The notes under the pieces are model-generated. The model had not been told where the DNA came from, searched no databases, and saw only the letters and a list, made by a program, of their open reading frames with translations. A stretch of DNA of 64,000 nt from Lates calcarifer (taxonomy: Eukaryota; Chordata; Actinopteri; Centropomidae): positions 6,466,601 through 6,530,600 of the forward strand of contig NC_066838.1 in NCBI RefSeq assembly GCF_001640805.2, written 5' to 3'. A program made the position numbers and the translations under genes. Shown here one piece after another: positions 39,541 through 51,850 of this stretch (within the stretch, counting starts at the first letter, position 1; each line of letters opens with the position of its first letter).

Positions 39541-42500
39541 TCAGGGTCCAGGCTGTCTTGTCAGGAGGAGGTAATTGTGAGTTAGGGTTCGGAGCTCCGT
39601 CAGTCTGCCTAGCAGGCGGCCAAACCGCTGCGGTCCACCTCGCGCAGCTCCGGCCTGGGTTCCACACACCCTGGACAACAGGTCCAGGATCAGCTCCTGC
39701 ATTTTCTCGACACAGCTGGCTGCCTGTAGGGACGCCCGGTCTGTAGAACAGGGACACAGACCAGATTTGCTTCTTTGTGTTTATATCCACATATACAAAA
39801 GAATGGTCTAGACCTGCTCTATATGAAAAGTGCCTTGAGATGACTTTTGTTGTGATTCGGTGCTATATAAATAAAATTGAATTGAATTGAATATTGATGT
39901 GTTTGACTTGCCAAACAGCTACTGAATGGACAAAGTTAAATGTGTTGTGTGGTTAGACACAGCTGTCAGACTTTGAAAGCTCCCGCTGAGGAGCATGGCA
40001 GCAGCAGAGTCTTGTAAATCTCTGAGTTAGAACCTTTGAGACAGACTGAGTGAATCATCAGATGTCATTCTGCTATCACAACCTATTGAAGAACTTCAGA
40101 TAGGTTTATAGCTACAGTTCAATAGAGCTCTTGTATTTGAGCTGATTGGATTAATTCAAATCAAACATTCAGAAACTAGAGAGCACATGTTCCTGACCTG
40201 AGCAGAGCAGAGCTGTGGCAGTGAGCAGGCTGTACTCAGCCTCTGTCACCCGCAGAGTTTTCATGCTGTGGAAGAAGGTGAGCACTGGCCCGAGGAGATC
40301 CTCACTGCTTCCTGTTCACACGAGCAGATGGAGAAAACCTCGTTTATTTTTATATGAAACACTGCACTTCTTTTTCTGAGTGTGTTTCTGGACTCACCTG
40401 AATTGACCAACGCCCTGCTGTGGATGTTTTCCTTTGACTCCACATTCCTTAGCCAGTTGTGTGTTGACGTGCTGAAAACCTGCAGTGCTGATAATACAGA
40501 AAAATAAATGTTTTTTTTTTTTTTTTCTTTTCCCATGTGATAAATCAAAATTTCTATGAAATTCCATGTGTGATTTTTGTGTCAGTGTCTCCTGCTCTTG
40601 TTGGTTTATTGACCTGGACTGGGGCTCATTGGGTTACTGGAGAACTGCTGAGCAGAGAGCAAAAACATGACCTCCAGTGAAGACACAGACAAGAGAGAGC
40701 TCTGGTCTGAAAAATCCAGGAGGTCAAAACCTGTAACAAGAACATCACAGCTTACTGCTTTTGAAATAACATAATGTCTCTTGCTAAACACAGTGGCTAT
40801 GATGACAGGTGGTGCTGTATACAGATGGATTTCTGTTTCTCTTTAACCAGAGTAGTTTTAATTGCCATGTGACTGGAAACTGTATAAAAAAATATAACAA
40901 TTTTGTAACAACGTAACAATTTCCCATTATTAGAGCCTGTATTTTTATTGTATTTTCAACTGAACACAGGAAGTAATAGATGTAACAGATTTCTAGGGTC
41001 ACATATTCCTGTGCATCTTACCTGGCACTGTCCTGGCAAACTGCAGCAGTCTCTGCAGGTGAGGTGATACAACATCAGACAGACCCTCTCCTTCTTCTGC
41101 ATATGGCCACTCAAACAACTGAGCACACACACACACACACACAGGAAATCACGAGGAGAACATGAACAATGATAATGTGTTTGTGGGAGGATAGGTTCTG
41201 TTTCCACAGTGTGACATACCCTGCTGTGGCTGCCGTTCTGTGCTCTGTACAGTCTATGGGCCTCCACCATCGTGTCCACTATGTGCTTCTGTTCTCGGGT
41301 TAAACTGGCAGATAAAGCCTGATAACACAGGATTAAACCACTATCAGGATTATAATGTCACTTCACTGTGGTAAAACAACAAGATAGAAAGCTTTGAGGT
41401 GGCAGATAAATGTCATGAGAGTTTGATAATCTGTGATGGTACATGAAAAAAATGACCAACCAGTCACATCAAATCATCTGTGTTCTGAACCATTAAATCA
41501 ATCAACCACATAATCACCAGCTAACCAACCACTAAACAATCAACCAAACCACTGACACCCCCCCCCCCCCAAAAAAAAAAAAAATCACTGCACTGTTCAA
41601 TCAATATGAAGATATACCATATTTGAACTTTAGTATCTATTCATTTATGTCTCTGAGTGTATTAGACCACTATGGGAAACATTGAGCAGGAATGGTTCAT
41701 GGTAATACTGGATTTGTCAGGTCTTTGAACGAGGATATTGTCTAAAATGCCCACTCCACCAATCAGGCCAGCTCTTTAATAACAGCCATCACTCCAACAT
41801 CCTTCAAACCAATATTCAAAGTAAATGACTATCTAACCAACAATTAAACAAACAAACAAAAACACTAAGTTCATCTACAGTGATCCCTGCAGCTGTGTGA
41901 GGTTGTGCACTTGTGTTTTGAGCTAAATGCTAATGTAAGCATGCTAACACGCTAACAATGACAATGCTAACATGCTGATGTTCAGCAGGCAAAATTTACC
42001 ATCTTCACCATTTTAGTTAGCATTTTAGCATGCTAGTGTTTGCTAATCAGCACTCAACACAAAGTACAGCTGAGGCTGATGGGATGGCAATAGTTTTGTA
42101 TTTGACAAATTGTGTCCAGATTACAAGTTTGGGGTCACTAAACATGTTACAGTTCATCCTGAGGGTAACATTAATGGTTGTAACAAATTTCATTGTAGTA
42201 CATCTAATAATTGTTGAGCTGTTCTATTCTATACACTGATGTAAACCTCATGGTAGTACCAGAGAAAATCTCAGGGGATCAATGAAATCAGTAGACTTCA
42301 TCCTGTCTGGGCCATGAGTGGTTGAACCAAACTTGATAGCAATCCATCCAATAGTTGTTGAGATATTTCAGGCTGTAGCTGACCAACAGTGCCATCTCAA
42401 GAACCACCATGTTGCTATTATGGCTAAAAAAACTGCCTTCCACAGGCAAACATCCAGTCAACCACAGACTGAGTTAGTCCTGCTGCTCAGTACCTGCCCA

Positions 42501-43457
42501 GGTAGTCTACTGGTGGAGCTGACCCTCCTGCTGTCTGTGTTCTCCTCCTCATCTTGCCCTCTGCCTTTACCTCCTTTCCTCAGTCGCTTGGATTGGCACT
42601 GCACCTCCGTCAGAAGGCCTGAGGAGGAAAGAAATATGCTGTCAAACCCAAACGCATCATATCAGTCAAACAAGTTAAAGTTTTATTTCATGTAGTTAAA
42701 CTGGTTGTCCCTTACACTCAGCCAGCATTCCCACAGCACGGCATTTCCTCAGCCGGCAGTCTTGGCACTTCCTCCTCATGTACATGTCCATCTCACAGCC
42801 ACCGCCACTCTTACAGTGATACACCGCCTTTTTAGTCACACTACGCCTGAAGAAACCTGCAGTGAAGGAGAAACAAGAACCAGGTGAGGCCTCAAGATAA
42901 CTTCTGTTGTGAATTGGCACTATATAAATAACATTGACTTGACTTAAAATTGACTTGAATAAAAATGGAATCAAAAGACACAGACAGCAGGGTAATGAAT
43001 ACCTTTGCATCCCTCACAGGTAAGAGCGTTGTAGTGATACCCCGATGCTTTATCTCCACACACCACACACAGCTCATCCTGACCCCTGCCCTTCCCTCCT
43101 GACCCCACCCGCGACCTCCGCCCCAGAGGCAGTCCCACCGCTCCGAGCCCCTGAGCCAGGCCTCCGCAGTGCAGCTCAGAGCTGGGATCACAGGGGGCCT
43201 CCAGGCAGTGAGAGCTGTAGTGGTACGGGGGATGGCAGAGCTGCGAGGAGGAAGAGGAGGAGGACGGAGAGGGGGTGGAGGAGGGCGGAGAGCCGTAGAG
43301 GGAGAAGGGAAGGTTGGTGGGGCTGTACTGCTGCTGGTTGTAAGGGAGCAGCTGGAGGTCAGGGTCTTGCAGGGGGTAGCCCAGGGGGTCAGTCAGCATG
43401 TCTGAAATGGAAAAGGATGGAGGATGAGAGAAAAACAGAAAACAGAAAGCTGTTCAC

Positions 43458-43498
<41 letters not shown>

Positions 43499-46400
43499 TC
43501 ATTTTATTTATAAAGCATTTTACATTTGAGGACAAATCTCAAAGTGCTACACAACGGACAATAGATTAAAAACAAATTAAAAACATAAAACATAAATTAA
43601 AAGTAGTATTCCATTTAGTATGTTTTCCTGAACAGAAAAGTCTTTAGCTGTTTTTTGAAAGAGTCCACAGTCTGCGGGGCCCTCAGGTGTTCAGGCCGTG
43701 GAGCAGATGCCGTGAAGGCTCAATCCTCCATTGTATGAAGTTTGGTCCAGGAGGTTTGGTTTGGTCTTGTTGAGGATTGTGGAGTGAGGAGTTCTTTGAG
43801 ATATTGTGGGGCATTTCCATGGTTGCACTGATGGGTAAGTAGAGAGAGTTTCTATTCAATACGGAGGTGGATGGGGAGCCAATGGAGTGTCCAGAGGATT
43901 GGTGTGATGTACTCAGCAGGATCCTGGCAGCACTGTTTTGGATGTGTTGAAGCTTTCCAGCATGGAGAAGACAAAGGCGTGGACCAGCTTTTCAGCATCA
44001 CGGAGGGAGAGGGAGGGGCGGAGTTTGGCTGTGTTTCTAAGATGGAGGAATGCAATTTTACAGAGGTGGTGGACGTGTGCATCGAGTCACAGGTGGGGGT
44101 CAAATTTGACCCTAAAATTTGTAACAGAGGAAGAGAGGGTGATGGTGTGGCCACTTCCTGGACATCTCTAATGATGCTGCTGACACTGCCTGTTCTATTA
44201 GAATAAACTGCCTTTGTTTCCACAACCACTGGTTTGCACTGTGTCCCCTCATTACCACAAACATGGACTCTGTAGTTTGTACATCAGCTGTCCTGCTGCC
44301 AGAAATAGTCACTGGAGCAAATCTGTATCAATCTGCAGCTGAAAACAGTCCCCAGCTGCTTTAAGAAATTAATGAGGCTTTTTAAAAATGAAACTGTATA
44401 TGTGTGACCCATTTTTAAAGGTTCTTATCTTTAATTGGAACACATGGAGAGTTGGACTAATACACTGCTGGTTTTAAGAGATTGATAAGTTTAAGCTTGT
44501 GTTACACTCCACAGTGACAGCCTGGTTCAAAAGACCATACAAGATATTTCAGAATAATATAAGTGCCTTGATTACATTTTAATGTGTCCCAGTGTGACAG
44601 GATGCTTAAAACATGAATCATCAAGTTAAAATGTTTCAGTCTCATATGAACTACAGAAAAAAACAACAGCAGAGACTGATTGCATTAGCATGACAGAAAT
44701 GTAGACAAATATCTCCAGCAACACATTTACGCTGCTGTAAGTCAAAGAGCGTCACAGGAATGTGGTCTTACGTGACTCGTGTGACTTCACTGTTTTTATG
44801 TCTCTCTGGGGACACAATAAAAAGCAGAGATTTGGGTGAGACCTTGTGAACTAGCAGCTCAGACTGCTGAAACAGGATGCAGCTGAGAGATCCCAGTGCC
44901 ATTTAGGATGTTTTTGATCCTGTTTTCTGGACGTCTCATTCAGTCTGTAATGGTCGCTCCATGTTGTGACAGCATTGAAACATTTTTGAGTGTGAGTGAG
45001 CAGCTTGTTTTTTTGCAAGTCTCGTCTCTGCTGAGAAAACATGTGTGACCACTGGCAGCTTCTTAAAGTACAGCTGGACCAGGACAACTGGGACTGCCGT
45101 GGGATCTGTTCTGTACTGTGAAGAGGGAGAGCCCACCCAACTGTCAGGAGGCTGCTGGAGATGGAAGTATAAAGGGTAAAAAAAATGTAATATAAGATGT
45201 TGGCTGATGATAACATCAATTATTAAGTGCAAAATGTTATTTTAAAATCAGGTTGAAGTTTTAAAAGCCAACCCACAGTTCAGTGGTATGGTAATGTGTG
45301 TCCGTGAAGTTGGGGCAAACATGAAGCTTCAAAAACACTGGATCCTACTCTTCCCATAATGCAACTCAAAAGCAGCTTTTGGTTAGACCCTCCCCATCTG
45401 TTAAATGCCCAGTCATTTAAAACTCCTGTTAAGAAGTCACAAAGCTCCAGCTCAGATAACGCTGATGACCACTGATGGATTACTGGAAGGGGCTACTGCG
45501 GTCAAAGGTCAAAGGTAAAAGGTCAAGATCTCTCTGACTTCACAAAACATGTTTTGGCCTCGTGAATGCAACGTCTCAGAAACACCTCGAGTGAAAAACT
45601 ACAAATCTGCCACAAACAGATTTGGTGATCAAAGGTCAAAGGTCAAGGTCACCGGGACTGCAGAAAACATTTGTTTTGGCCATAAAGAATTCATGCACTA
45701 AGTAACTGCACCTGCACTGGTTGGTGGAGGCATACAGCTGTGAGGTGGTGGTCCTATTTGTTTTGTTTATGCCTGTATCTGACAGTCAGCAGTGTAGAGA
45801 GAACCATGGATGCTGCGTGTGGCGTGGTTATCCACCTGAACCATTAGATGACTGTGGTGCCTCATTTCTCCTCCTTATGTTATCAGTACACAGCCAACTC
45901 TACCAGCTGACTCACAGAAGTGAAGAGAATATGGCAAAGGCTGCACTTAGTGTGATTTTCAGTTTGAGTGTTTTTCATTATAATTGTGAAGAAATGGCCC
46001 AAATGTATTGTGGTTTGACACTCTGTTGTGACTTTAGGACAAAATAGAACATAAACTTAACCTGTGTGAAGTCAAGGTGCATGCCACTGTCACGATTTAT
46101 TAGTCAGACTACTAACTGTGTCAGTAAGTAGTCATCAAACCCTGACAGATGTGGTTCAACAACATAAGTAAGAGTTTTGATGATGGATGATTCACAAAGC
46201 TGCTGCATCTCAGATTTTAGTGGACTGACATTCATTTGTGTGTCAGCAGAACCATCGGTTTAAAGGGCACTTATTAACCTTCCTTACTCCTCCTTTTTGT
46301 CTTCTCTCTTTCGCTCTCTCTCCAGATGTTTCCTGTCTATACCAGACTGTGACGGCAACAGTTTGGGGAGGGGGGTCCTCGCTTTCTCGGCGGGTGACAG

Positions 46401-47960
46401 AGCTGTGGCTTGCACTGTTTGTAAACCATTTGAACACTGTCTAAACACTCCTCAGCCTCCCTTCCATCCCACGCACGCTAGGGAGCCAAACAACACCAGC
46501 AAACTACCCCCCATAGAGCGCCCTCAACCCCCCACCTCCCCCTGCTCATAAGGGCAAGAGGGGAGACAACAGGGGGATTTGTTGATGATACACGTCAGTA
46601 TAAATAGATCCTCTGATGCACTGTGAACGCAGCGAGCCGGCTGAGTCTCCTCAAGAACTATTTTCTCCATGTCGTCCGTTTCTCAAAGGTGGTAAATAAA
46701 CTCTCAACTGTGAGAGCGAATGAGATGAGGTTGTGTCGCTCACAGAGTACATCATGCAGTCACATCCTCTTGTTTAACAATTTAATGTATAAATTACCGA
46801 CTTACTTAAAGCGAGCCTGCATAACTTTTAAACTCACCACATGAAGCTGAAGCAGCAAAACCTTGTGTGTAATGAACTGAGCAAAGGTCCACTGTGTTAG
46901 AATAATGAAGTAGAATGTATTTCTTCTTACAAGAGTTAAATAGTCTCACTTTAAGTCAGCACTGGACTAATTTTACAAATTGGCTGAAACAAGTTGAAAA
47001 AAAAAAATCATATCTGCCAAAAAGTTGAAGGGAGGGCAGCATCTCAGAGAGAATAACTGTGTAACTGATCTGGTCAATAACAGAGTATGAACCATGAGTT
47101 GATATGTGCGATTAGGTTAGAACTGAGGTGTAATAAGCCTGTTCACTAGATGACCTTTAGATTCTTGTTTTATCAGTTAAAAACTATATATTCACTTTTA
47201 ACACTGGTAGCATCTAAGCAATGTGCAGATAGTTTTGGTTTTATTTTCCTAGGTGTCCAGTTTTCATTAGATTAGGATTAGCCTTTATTGTCTTCCTTAC
47301 TACTGAACTACTTTCTACTGAGTTTCACAGTCCCTGTGGAAACAGCCAACAATTTGTTCTGTGGATTATTCAGAATAACAGGGACAGGAGTTGCAATTAG
47401 TCAAAGGTGACAGCACCACAAAGAAAATGTTTTCCATTTGTTGTACTGGGTTAGACTCAGGAATCCTGTAAGTACATGTCTAAAAATGTGAAGAAACTGA
47501 AGCTAAATGAAGTGAGAAAATTAGGTTGGTAATTTGTGTGAACTGACCCTTTACAACAGTAGGAAACAAGAGTATACCAGCTCACCATGCTCCTCCAGAT
47601 AGGTAATATCTACCTGACACCAGTGATGTAACAGAATCATTTGAATTCATTTACCATGGACTGATAACACGTGCAAATTACATTCAAATCACATAACATG
47701 AACACTCTTGTCTGAACATCTAGTTTGATGTGCTCAGACAGAGCATCATGAAATCTCCTATCAGTCCATCTTCAGTGGTTTATCTGTTACTGTCAGCATG
47801 AGTTGTGTCTATAACAGCACGGAAAAGACAGAGGCAGAAGGAGAAGTGTTTCTGTGGACTCACCGTAGTACTGGAGCTGCTCGGTGGAACAGTAACCATC
47901 CGAGGCGGAGAGAAACCCCCCTGATGAAAAGCTCATCTCCAACTCAGTCCACTCTCTCAT
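39541..47960 (-). CDS. nr1h5: Farnesoid X-type nuclear receptor, probably FXR-beta (10 coding exons)
   Basis: Ligand-regulated nuclear transcription factor of the NR1H group, expected to bind DNA with RXR. Exons on the minus strand: 47960-47864, 43401-43003, 42856-42716, 42618-42494, 41318-41220, 41118-41022, 40730-40614, 40487-40398, 40311-40198, 39740-39541; 492 codons, all phases consistent. It has a Ser/Pro/Tyr-rich A/B region, then a DNA-binding domain from about 144 to 213 with [19 protein letters not shown]-box CEGCKG and [17 protein letters not shown]. These are FXR-specific words. The ligand-binding domain (about 255-492) is much more diverged but keeps the family frame to [11 protein letters not shown]. 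The stop follows 11 residues later, so canonical helix 12 is missing. FXR-beta rather than FXR-alpha is inferred from LBD divergence. The start at 47960 is the first ATG of a short acceptable N-terminus; another first exon is possible. Confidence 0.87.
39831..39893 (+). repeat. 3' tail of a fish non-LTR element or SINE
   Basis: GTGCCTTGAGATGACTTTTG, then GGTGCTATATAAATAAAATTG, then (ATTGA)n repeats. This is the 3' tail of an abundant fish L2/Rex-type element family. It lies in the last intron of the FXR-like gene, in antisense orientation to it. Confidence 0.65.
41900..42400 (+). repeat. Dispersed fish repeat with GCTAACATGCTAA motifs, copy 1
   Basis: It begins with clustered GCTAA/TTAGCATGCTA words, continues through CACAAAGTACAGCTGAGGCT and ends with CAATAGTTGTTGAGATATTTC. 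This order is that of a common repeat family of spiny-rayed fish. It has no coding capacity. It lies in an intron of the FXR-like gene, and a second copy is at about 49.64-50.03 kb in the same orientation. Confidence 0.65.
42891..42955 (+). repeat. Second copy of the non-LTR 3' tail
   Basis: CTTCTGTTGTGAATTGGCAC, then TATATAAATAACATTGACTTG, then TTGAC/TTGAA repeats. It is the same tail as at 39831-39893 and in the same orientation, but more diverged. It is within 40 bp of the receptor DNA-binding-domain exon at 42856. Confidence 0.6.
43461..44215 (-). repeat. Degenerate non-LTR element ending in a (TAA)n tract
   Basis: Twelve TAA units at 43461-43497 are followed by a TTCATTTTATTTATAAAGC motif and about 600 bp of low-divergence repeat text. 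On the minus strand a broken frame contains [18 protein letters not shown], which resembles the reverse-transcriptase C-terminal region of L2/Rex-type elements. The AT-rich tract would then be the 3' tail of the minus-strand element. It lies in intron 1 of the FXR-like gene. Confidence 0.55.
45440..45750 (+). repeat. Dispersed repeat with tandem AGGTCA half-sites
   Basis: Two related segments about 125 bp apart (from 45501 and from 45627) each start with overlapping TCAAAGGTC units and continue through CAAAACATGTTTTGGCC or its variant. The right end, GCACTGGTTGGTGGAGGCATACAGC, is a phrase seen in a common fish repeat. The AGGTCA-A-AGGTCA spacing is the direct-repeat-1 arrangement bound by RXR heterodimers and HNF4. 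It lies in intron 1 of a nuclear-receptor gene. Confidence 0.6.
46599..46607 (+). promoter_or_regulatory. TATA-like box inside intron 1 of the FXR-like gene
   Basis: TATAAATAG matches the TATA consensus on the plus strand, antisense to the receptor. A GC-richer stretch follows at about +30. No recognisable protein frame starts downstream, so it may be a noncoding or cryptic promoter, or chance. Confidence 0.3.
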
Positions 47961-49639
47961 CTGGACAGAAGATCCTCTCTTCAGCTCGTAATATGGGAAT
48001 CCTTTTCCACACACACGCATGCAAAGACATAAACACACACACACAGGCAATTACTCAGAGGATGCGTCCAGGTCTCTTGGCTGTCCAGGCTGATATCCCA
48101 GCCTATTTTTAAAAAGCAGAGAGGAAGAGTGCAGCTGAGGCTCTTGGTCTATGGTAGATGATGTGCTGGAGGAGGTCTCAACCGTCCCAGGGGGGAGAGA
48201 CAAAAGGGAAAGCGGGGACACCCAGGAAGGACGGGGATGGGACTGTGGTCCAAACAGCTGGACCTGGCTGGGACTTCACAGATCAGGAGACAGTGAAGAT
48301 GGATGGATGGAGGGAAAGATGGAGACCTTATCCCTCATGACCAGAGGGAGGGACACGCAACACTCATGGTGTGTGTCTGTGTGTGTGTTGAGATTTGGAT
48401 GGGATAGATCCCAGAGTGCAACAGCTGGGTTGAGCAAAAAACATTTTTCAATTTACTCTGATGAGTTGGACCCAAAAAAAAAAAAAACTCATCAATAAAA
48501 GAATTGGTCAAATGTTTAAAAAAAAAAAAAAAAAAAAAAAACCAAATTCCACAATTTATATTGAAATATTTTCTACTCTACATATGTGTGTGTGTGTGTG
48601 TGTGTGTTTTTTGTGTGTCTGTCCATATTTGTCCTCCAAGCCTTGGGAGTCTGTTTACTCTGTCTTTTGTTTACTGCTGCTCTGTTTGTGCTGCAGTTAA
48701 TATTGGACAGCAGTTAGATTTAAGGGGCCTGAGGACCTCGGCCTCCCCCACAGACAGTTAACCAGGCCGAGCAAAGAGCGAAAGGAGTCGAGGCCTGAAC
48801 CGCCCAGAGGAGACAGAGGAGTGACCTCAGCACTGGCCTGTAGATCTCTGAGCAGGGCTGTTTGACATGCAGCATGCTCACTGAGGATTAATGGCGTCCT
48901 CCCACCCCGCACATCATCCCTTTTCACCCGCTCATTATGGGAACCAGGGCTGACCAGTAAAAAGCAAAGGGCGAGGGAAGAGCCAGTCATGGTCACTGAA
49001 GCTGTAGCCTCCACTGGACTGATTCACGATCGATCACCATGACAAATGAAACAGGAATTCGGTTGCAGGCTACACAATGTCTTTCTTACAGTAAATTGGT
49101 ACAAATGTGGCCACAGTTCACAATGACAACACTGCTTCAAGGCAGAAGTACAAATGTAAAGAAGAAGAAGAAAAAAAAAAGCGCCCCACGTCAAACTACT
49201 ACAACTACTGTAAATTAAAACATTACTTAAAACTGCAAAATTCTATGTGTATATAATAATAATCATAATAATATTGAACAGACAGGATGAATTCAACGTT
49301 CTTAATACACTTTGTGAGGACCAGAGGTGAGCCCAGTGTGAGAATTATATTATGTACAGTATATAACATAGTCAAGTGCACAGATAGGAGTCATGGATTG
49401 CTGTTCACTCTTTTCTCCACGTTGTAATTGTACTACTGATATTTCTGTCTTTTCTCGACTGCTCTTCTGAAACAGGAAAACCTCCTTTACTTTCCTTTTT
49501 ACAAACTGGGGGTCTGAGGATGGAGGGTATACGTTGTGAAGAATATGAAGCCCTCTTAGACAACTTAAACAGTTAGTATAGAAAACAAGTGAATCCACCC
49601 TACAGCCAGGGAAAATTTCTTGGACAAGCTTTTGTTTAG

Positions 49640-50030
49640 CGGCGTCTCAGTTTAGGATTTTAGCATGCTACCATTTGCTTATTAGCACATTAGCGCAGAA
49701 AATGCAGCAGGTTTTAACCTTATGATGGTAATGGATGATAAAAGATTATTACAGCACATCACGTGGAGAAGATGAATGTCTGCCATGAATCCATCTAATA
49801 GTTATGATGTTGTAGTTGTAACAATTCATTTAAATCCACAAATGTTAAACTTGGCACTAGGGGAAGGCAGTGTCACCAAAGTCATCATTTCATCATCTGT
49901 TAACCATGAATGTCTGTAAAAAAAAAAAAAACTGTGCGCCTTTCTATCCAATAGTTGTTGAGATATTTCGTTCTGGACCAAAACGGTGGACTGATTGATA
50001 GACCAGCAGTCTCAGCCCTTTTTTAGCCAT
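49640..50030 (+). repeat. Dispersed fish repeat with GCTAACATGCTAA motifs, copy 2
   Basis: TTTAGCATGCTACCATTTGC, then AGCACATTAGCGC, then CCAATAGTTGTTGAGATATTTC and GTGGACTGATTGATAG. It has the same motif order and orientation as the copy at 41.9-42.4 kb and is interrupted by a poly(A) run near 49918. Confidence 0.65.
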
Positions 50031-51790
50031 GATGTTAGCATGACCAAAACACAAATAAGTGAGATGACGTTAACTCACTTAAGTTCCTAAATGAAGTGAG
50101 CTTGTATTGTGATCTCAGAAGTATCTATATTCTTCAGATTGAGTTTTCAGAGTGAGAGTGATGATGACTAAATAATATAGTACCATCTGCGTAAAATGCA
50201 GTGCATCATAAACAAATGCTGCTCTGATAGATTGGTGATAGTGTATGGAATAGCTCATACTGTTATTTCTCAGTTGACAACAGTGTGTCACCACATACAT
50301 GACATAACAAGCCATCAGCTGACCTCTGAGGAAGGAGAGCAGAGAACAGGCAGCAGCTCTGAGAGTGACACTAAACGATGGGGACAATATTGGAGAGCGC
50401 ACAAATGTCGCCATGGATCTTCTGGAGGTGTCACACTGTTGGACACATTGTTGGACATGGGCCTGGATGTGAGGGCTCGCCTCAGGGGAGATGAGTGTCA
50501 GGAGAGAATGAGGAGAAGAGTCAGAAGGAGAGAAAGACTTTTTAAGCACGTTCACAGTGAACACGGTTCAACTGGACTTCCCTCAATCAGTTTGCTTTGC
50601 ACCAACTGCACAAAGACACAGTTAAAGGAAAGGAATGTAGCATGATGAGATGAACCCTTGAAAAATGGATTACAGTCTGGCATTTCCACTTAACCCAAAC
50701 TTAAACAAACCAAACAGAAACATACAACTAAGTCAGTGTTCCCACTATGGTTTGAACCAAGGAAAACAAACTGATGGTATGTTAAAACTCTTAAACCTCA
50801 TTAGTCCTGAATCACTCACAGAGCAGGACTGGAGATAAATCCAGCACATCATAAATCCCTTCGGGTCGTCCTCTCCGTGTGACCAGCCCCTCTCTTTATC
50901 AGAGAGCTGTTGGCTGGTAGCTGCAGCTCGATAATGGCCTGGACTGTTTACTGATCCCTGCAGGAAACTCACGCTCACAGTGAAGTGGCCTCAGGATTTT
51001 TTGAGTAAAGTCCATAGCTTATATCAGAGCATATGTGAGTAAGAGCAGTTGGGAGTTATTTGGCTATCATGAGAAGGAATGTAAATTGTTCAGATATGTC
51101 CACTTAAAACATTTGTTTGAAACTGTTTCCTCTGTTCTCTTGAGGTTATTGTGAGTTTGGACTTTCAAAATACATTGCACAAAACAATTAATCAAAACAA
51201 TACCCTACTTGTCCTTAATGCAGCATATAAAAATGGCACTCATAATAATATCCGTAACCTTACTCAGCTGGTGTGTATTGCATTGAAAATCAGAAGCAAC
51301 AAGCAGCCATTCCTAAGGAAGGTAATGGGGGGGGGGGGCAGATTTTACAGGATTCTTCTCACCTGGCTAACATGTTTTTAAGTTTTTTCCTTCTTTTAAA
51401 ATAGTCTCCCTGTCAAATCACAGGTTCAATTCATTTGTGTTTTAATGCATAAAGCTGGTACTGTTTGACACTGGTCATTAAAAAAAAAAAAACATTTTCA
51501 TTCCTTTCCTTTGGTGTTTTGTCTGTAATTTCTCATTTGATATAAAATCATTTAAACAATTTCCAATTAGCTACCACTGAAACAGCAATAAAATGAAAAG
51601 AATCCACATCAGCACAGTGCAGAAGAACTGTGACTTTAAATATCCTTTTTTAATACCCCTCTAGATTCGATCACTTTCTCCCAATCCAGTACTTACTGAG
51701 TCAGAATCTAGGACATGAACTTGTTTAAGTCAAGATCACTAAACACCACCTTCAGCTGCGTTAGTCAGGAACAGAACCTGTGGACTCACC

Positions 51791-51850
51791 GCTGATGAGA
51801 CCTTCCCGCTGTGTGGAGCGTCCCAACGTCCTCTCGCTTTGTCCAACTCT
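51791..51850 (-). other. Possible upstream noncoding exon of the FXR-like gene
   Basis: On the minus strand CATCAGCG/GTGAGTCC makes a strong donor with its last exon base at 51790 or 51791. It lies 3.8 kb upstream of the first coding exon, and the sequence before it is not repetitive. It could splice to an acceptor before 47960. There is no ATG frame of note, and transcript data would be needed to support it. Confidence 0.25.

Noticed and set aside
43045..43461. 138-codon plus-strand frame rich in Arg, Gly and Ala
   Set aside because: It is the reverse-strand shadow of the FXR-like A/B-region and DNA-binding-domain exon at 43003-43401.
50115..50645. Overlapping 149-codon open frames on opposite strands
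   Set aside because: Neither has a known motif, suitable splice sites or plausible neighbours. One is probably the shadow of the other in a GC-richer patch.
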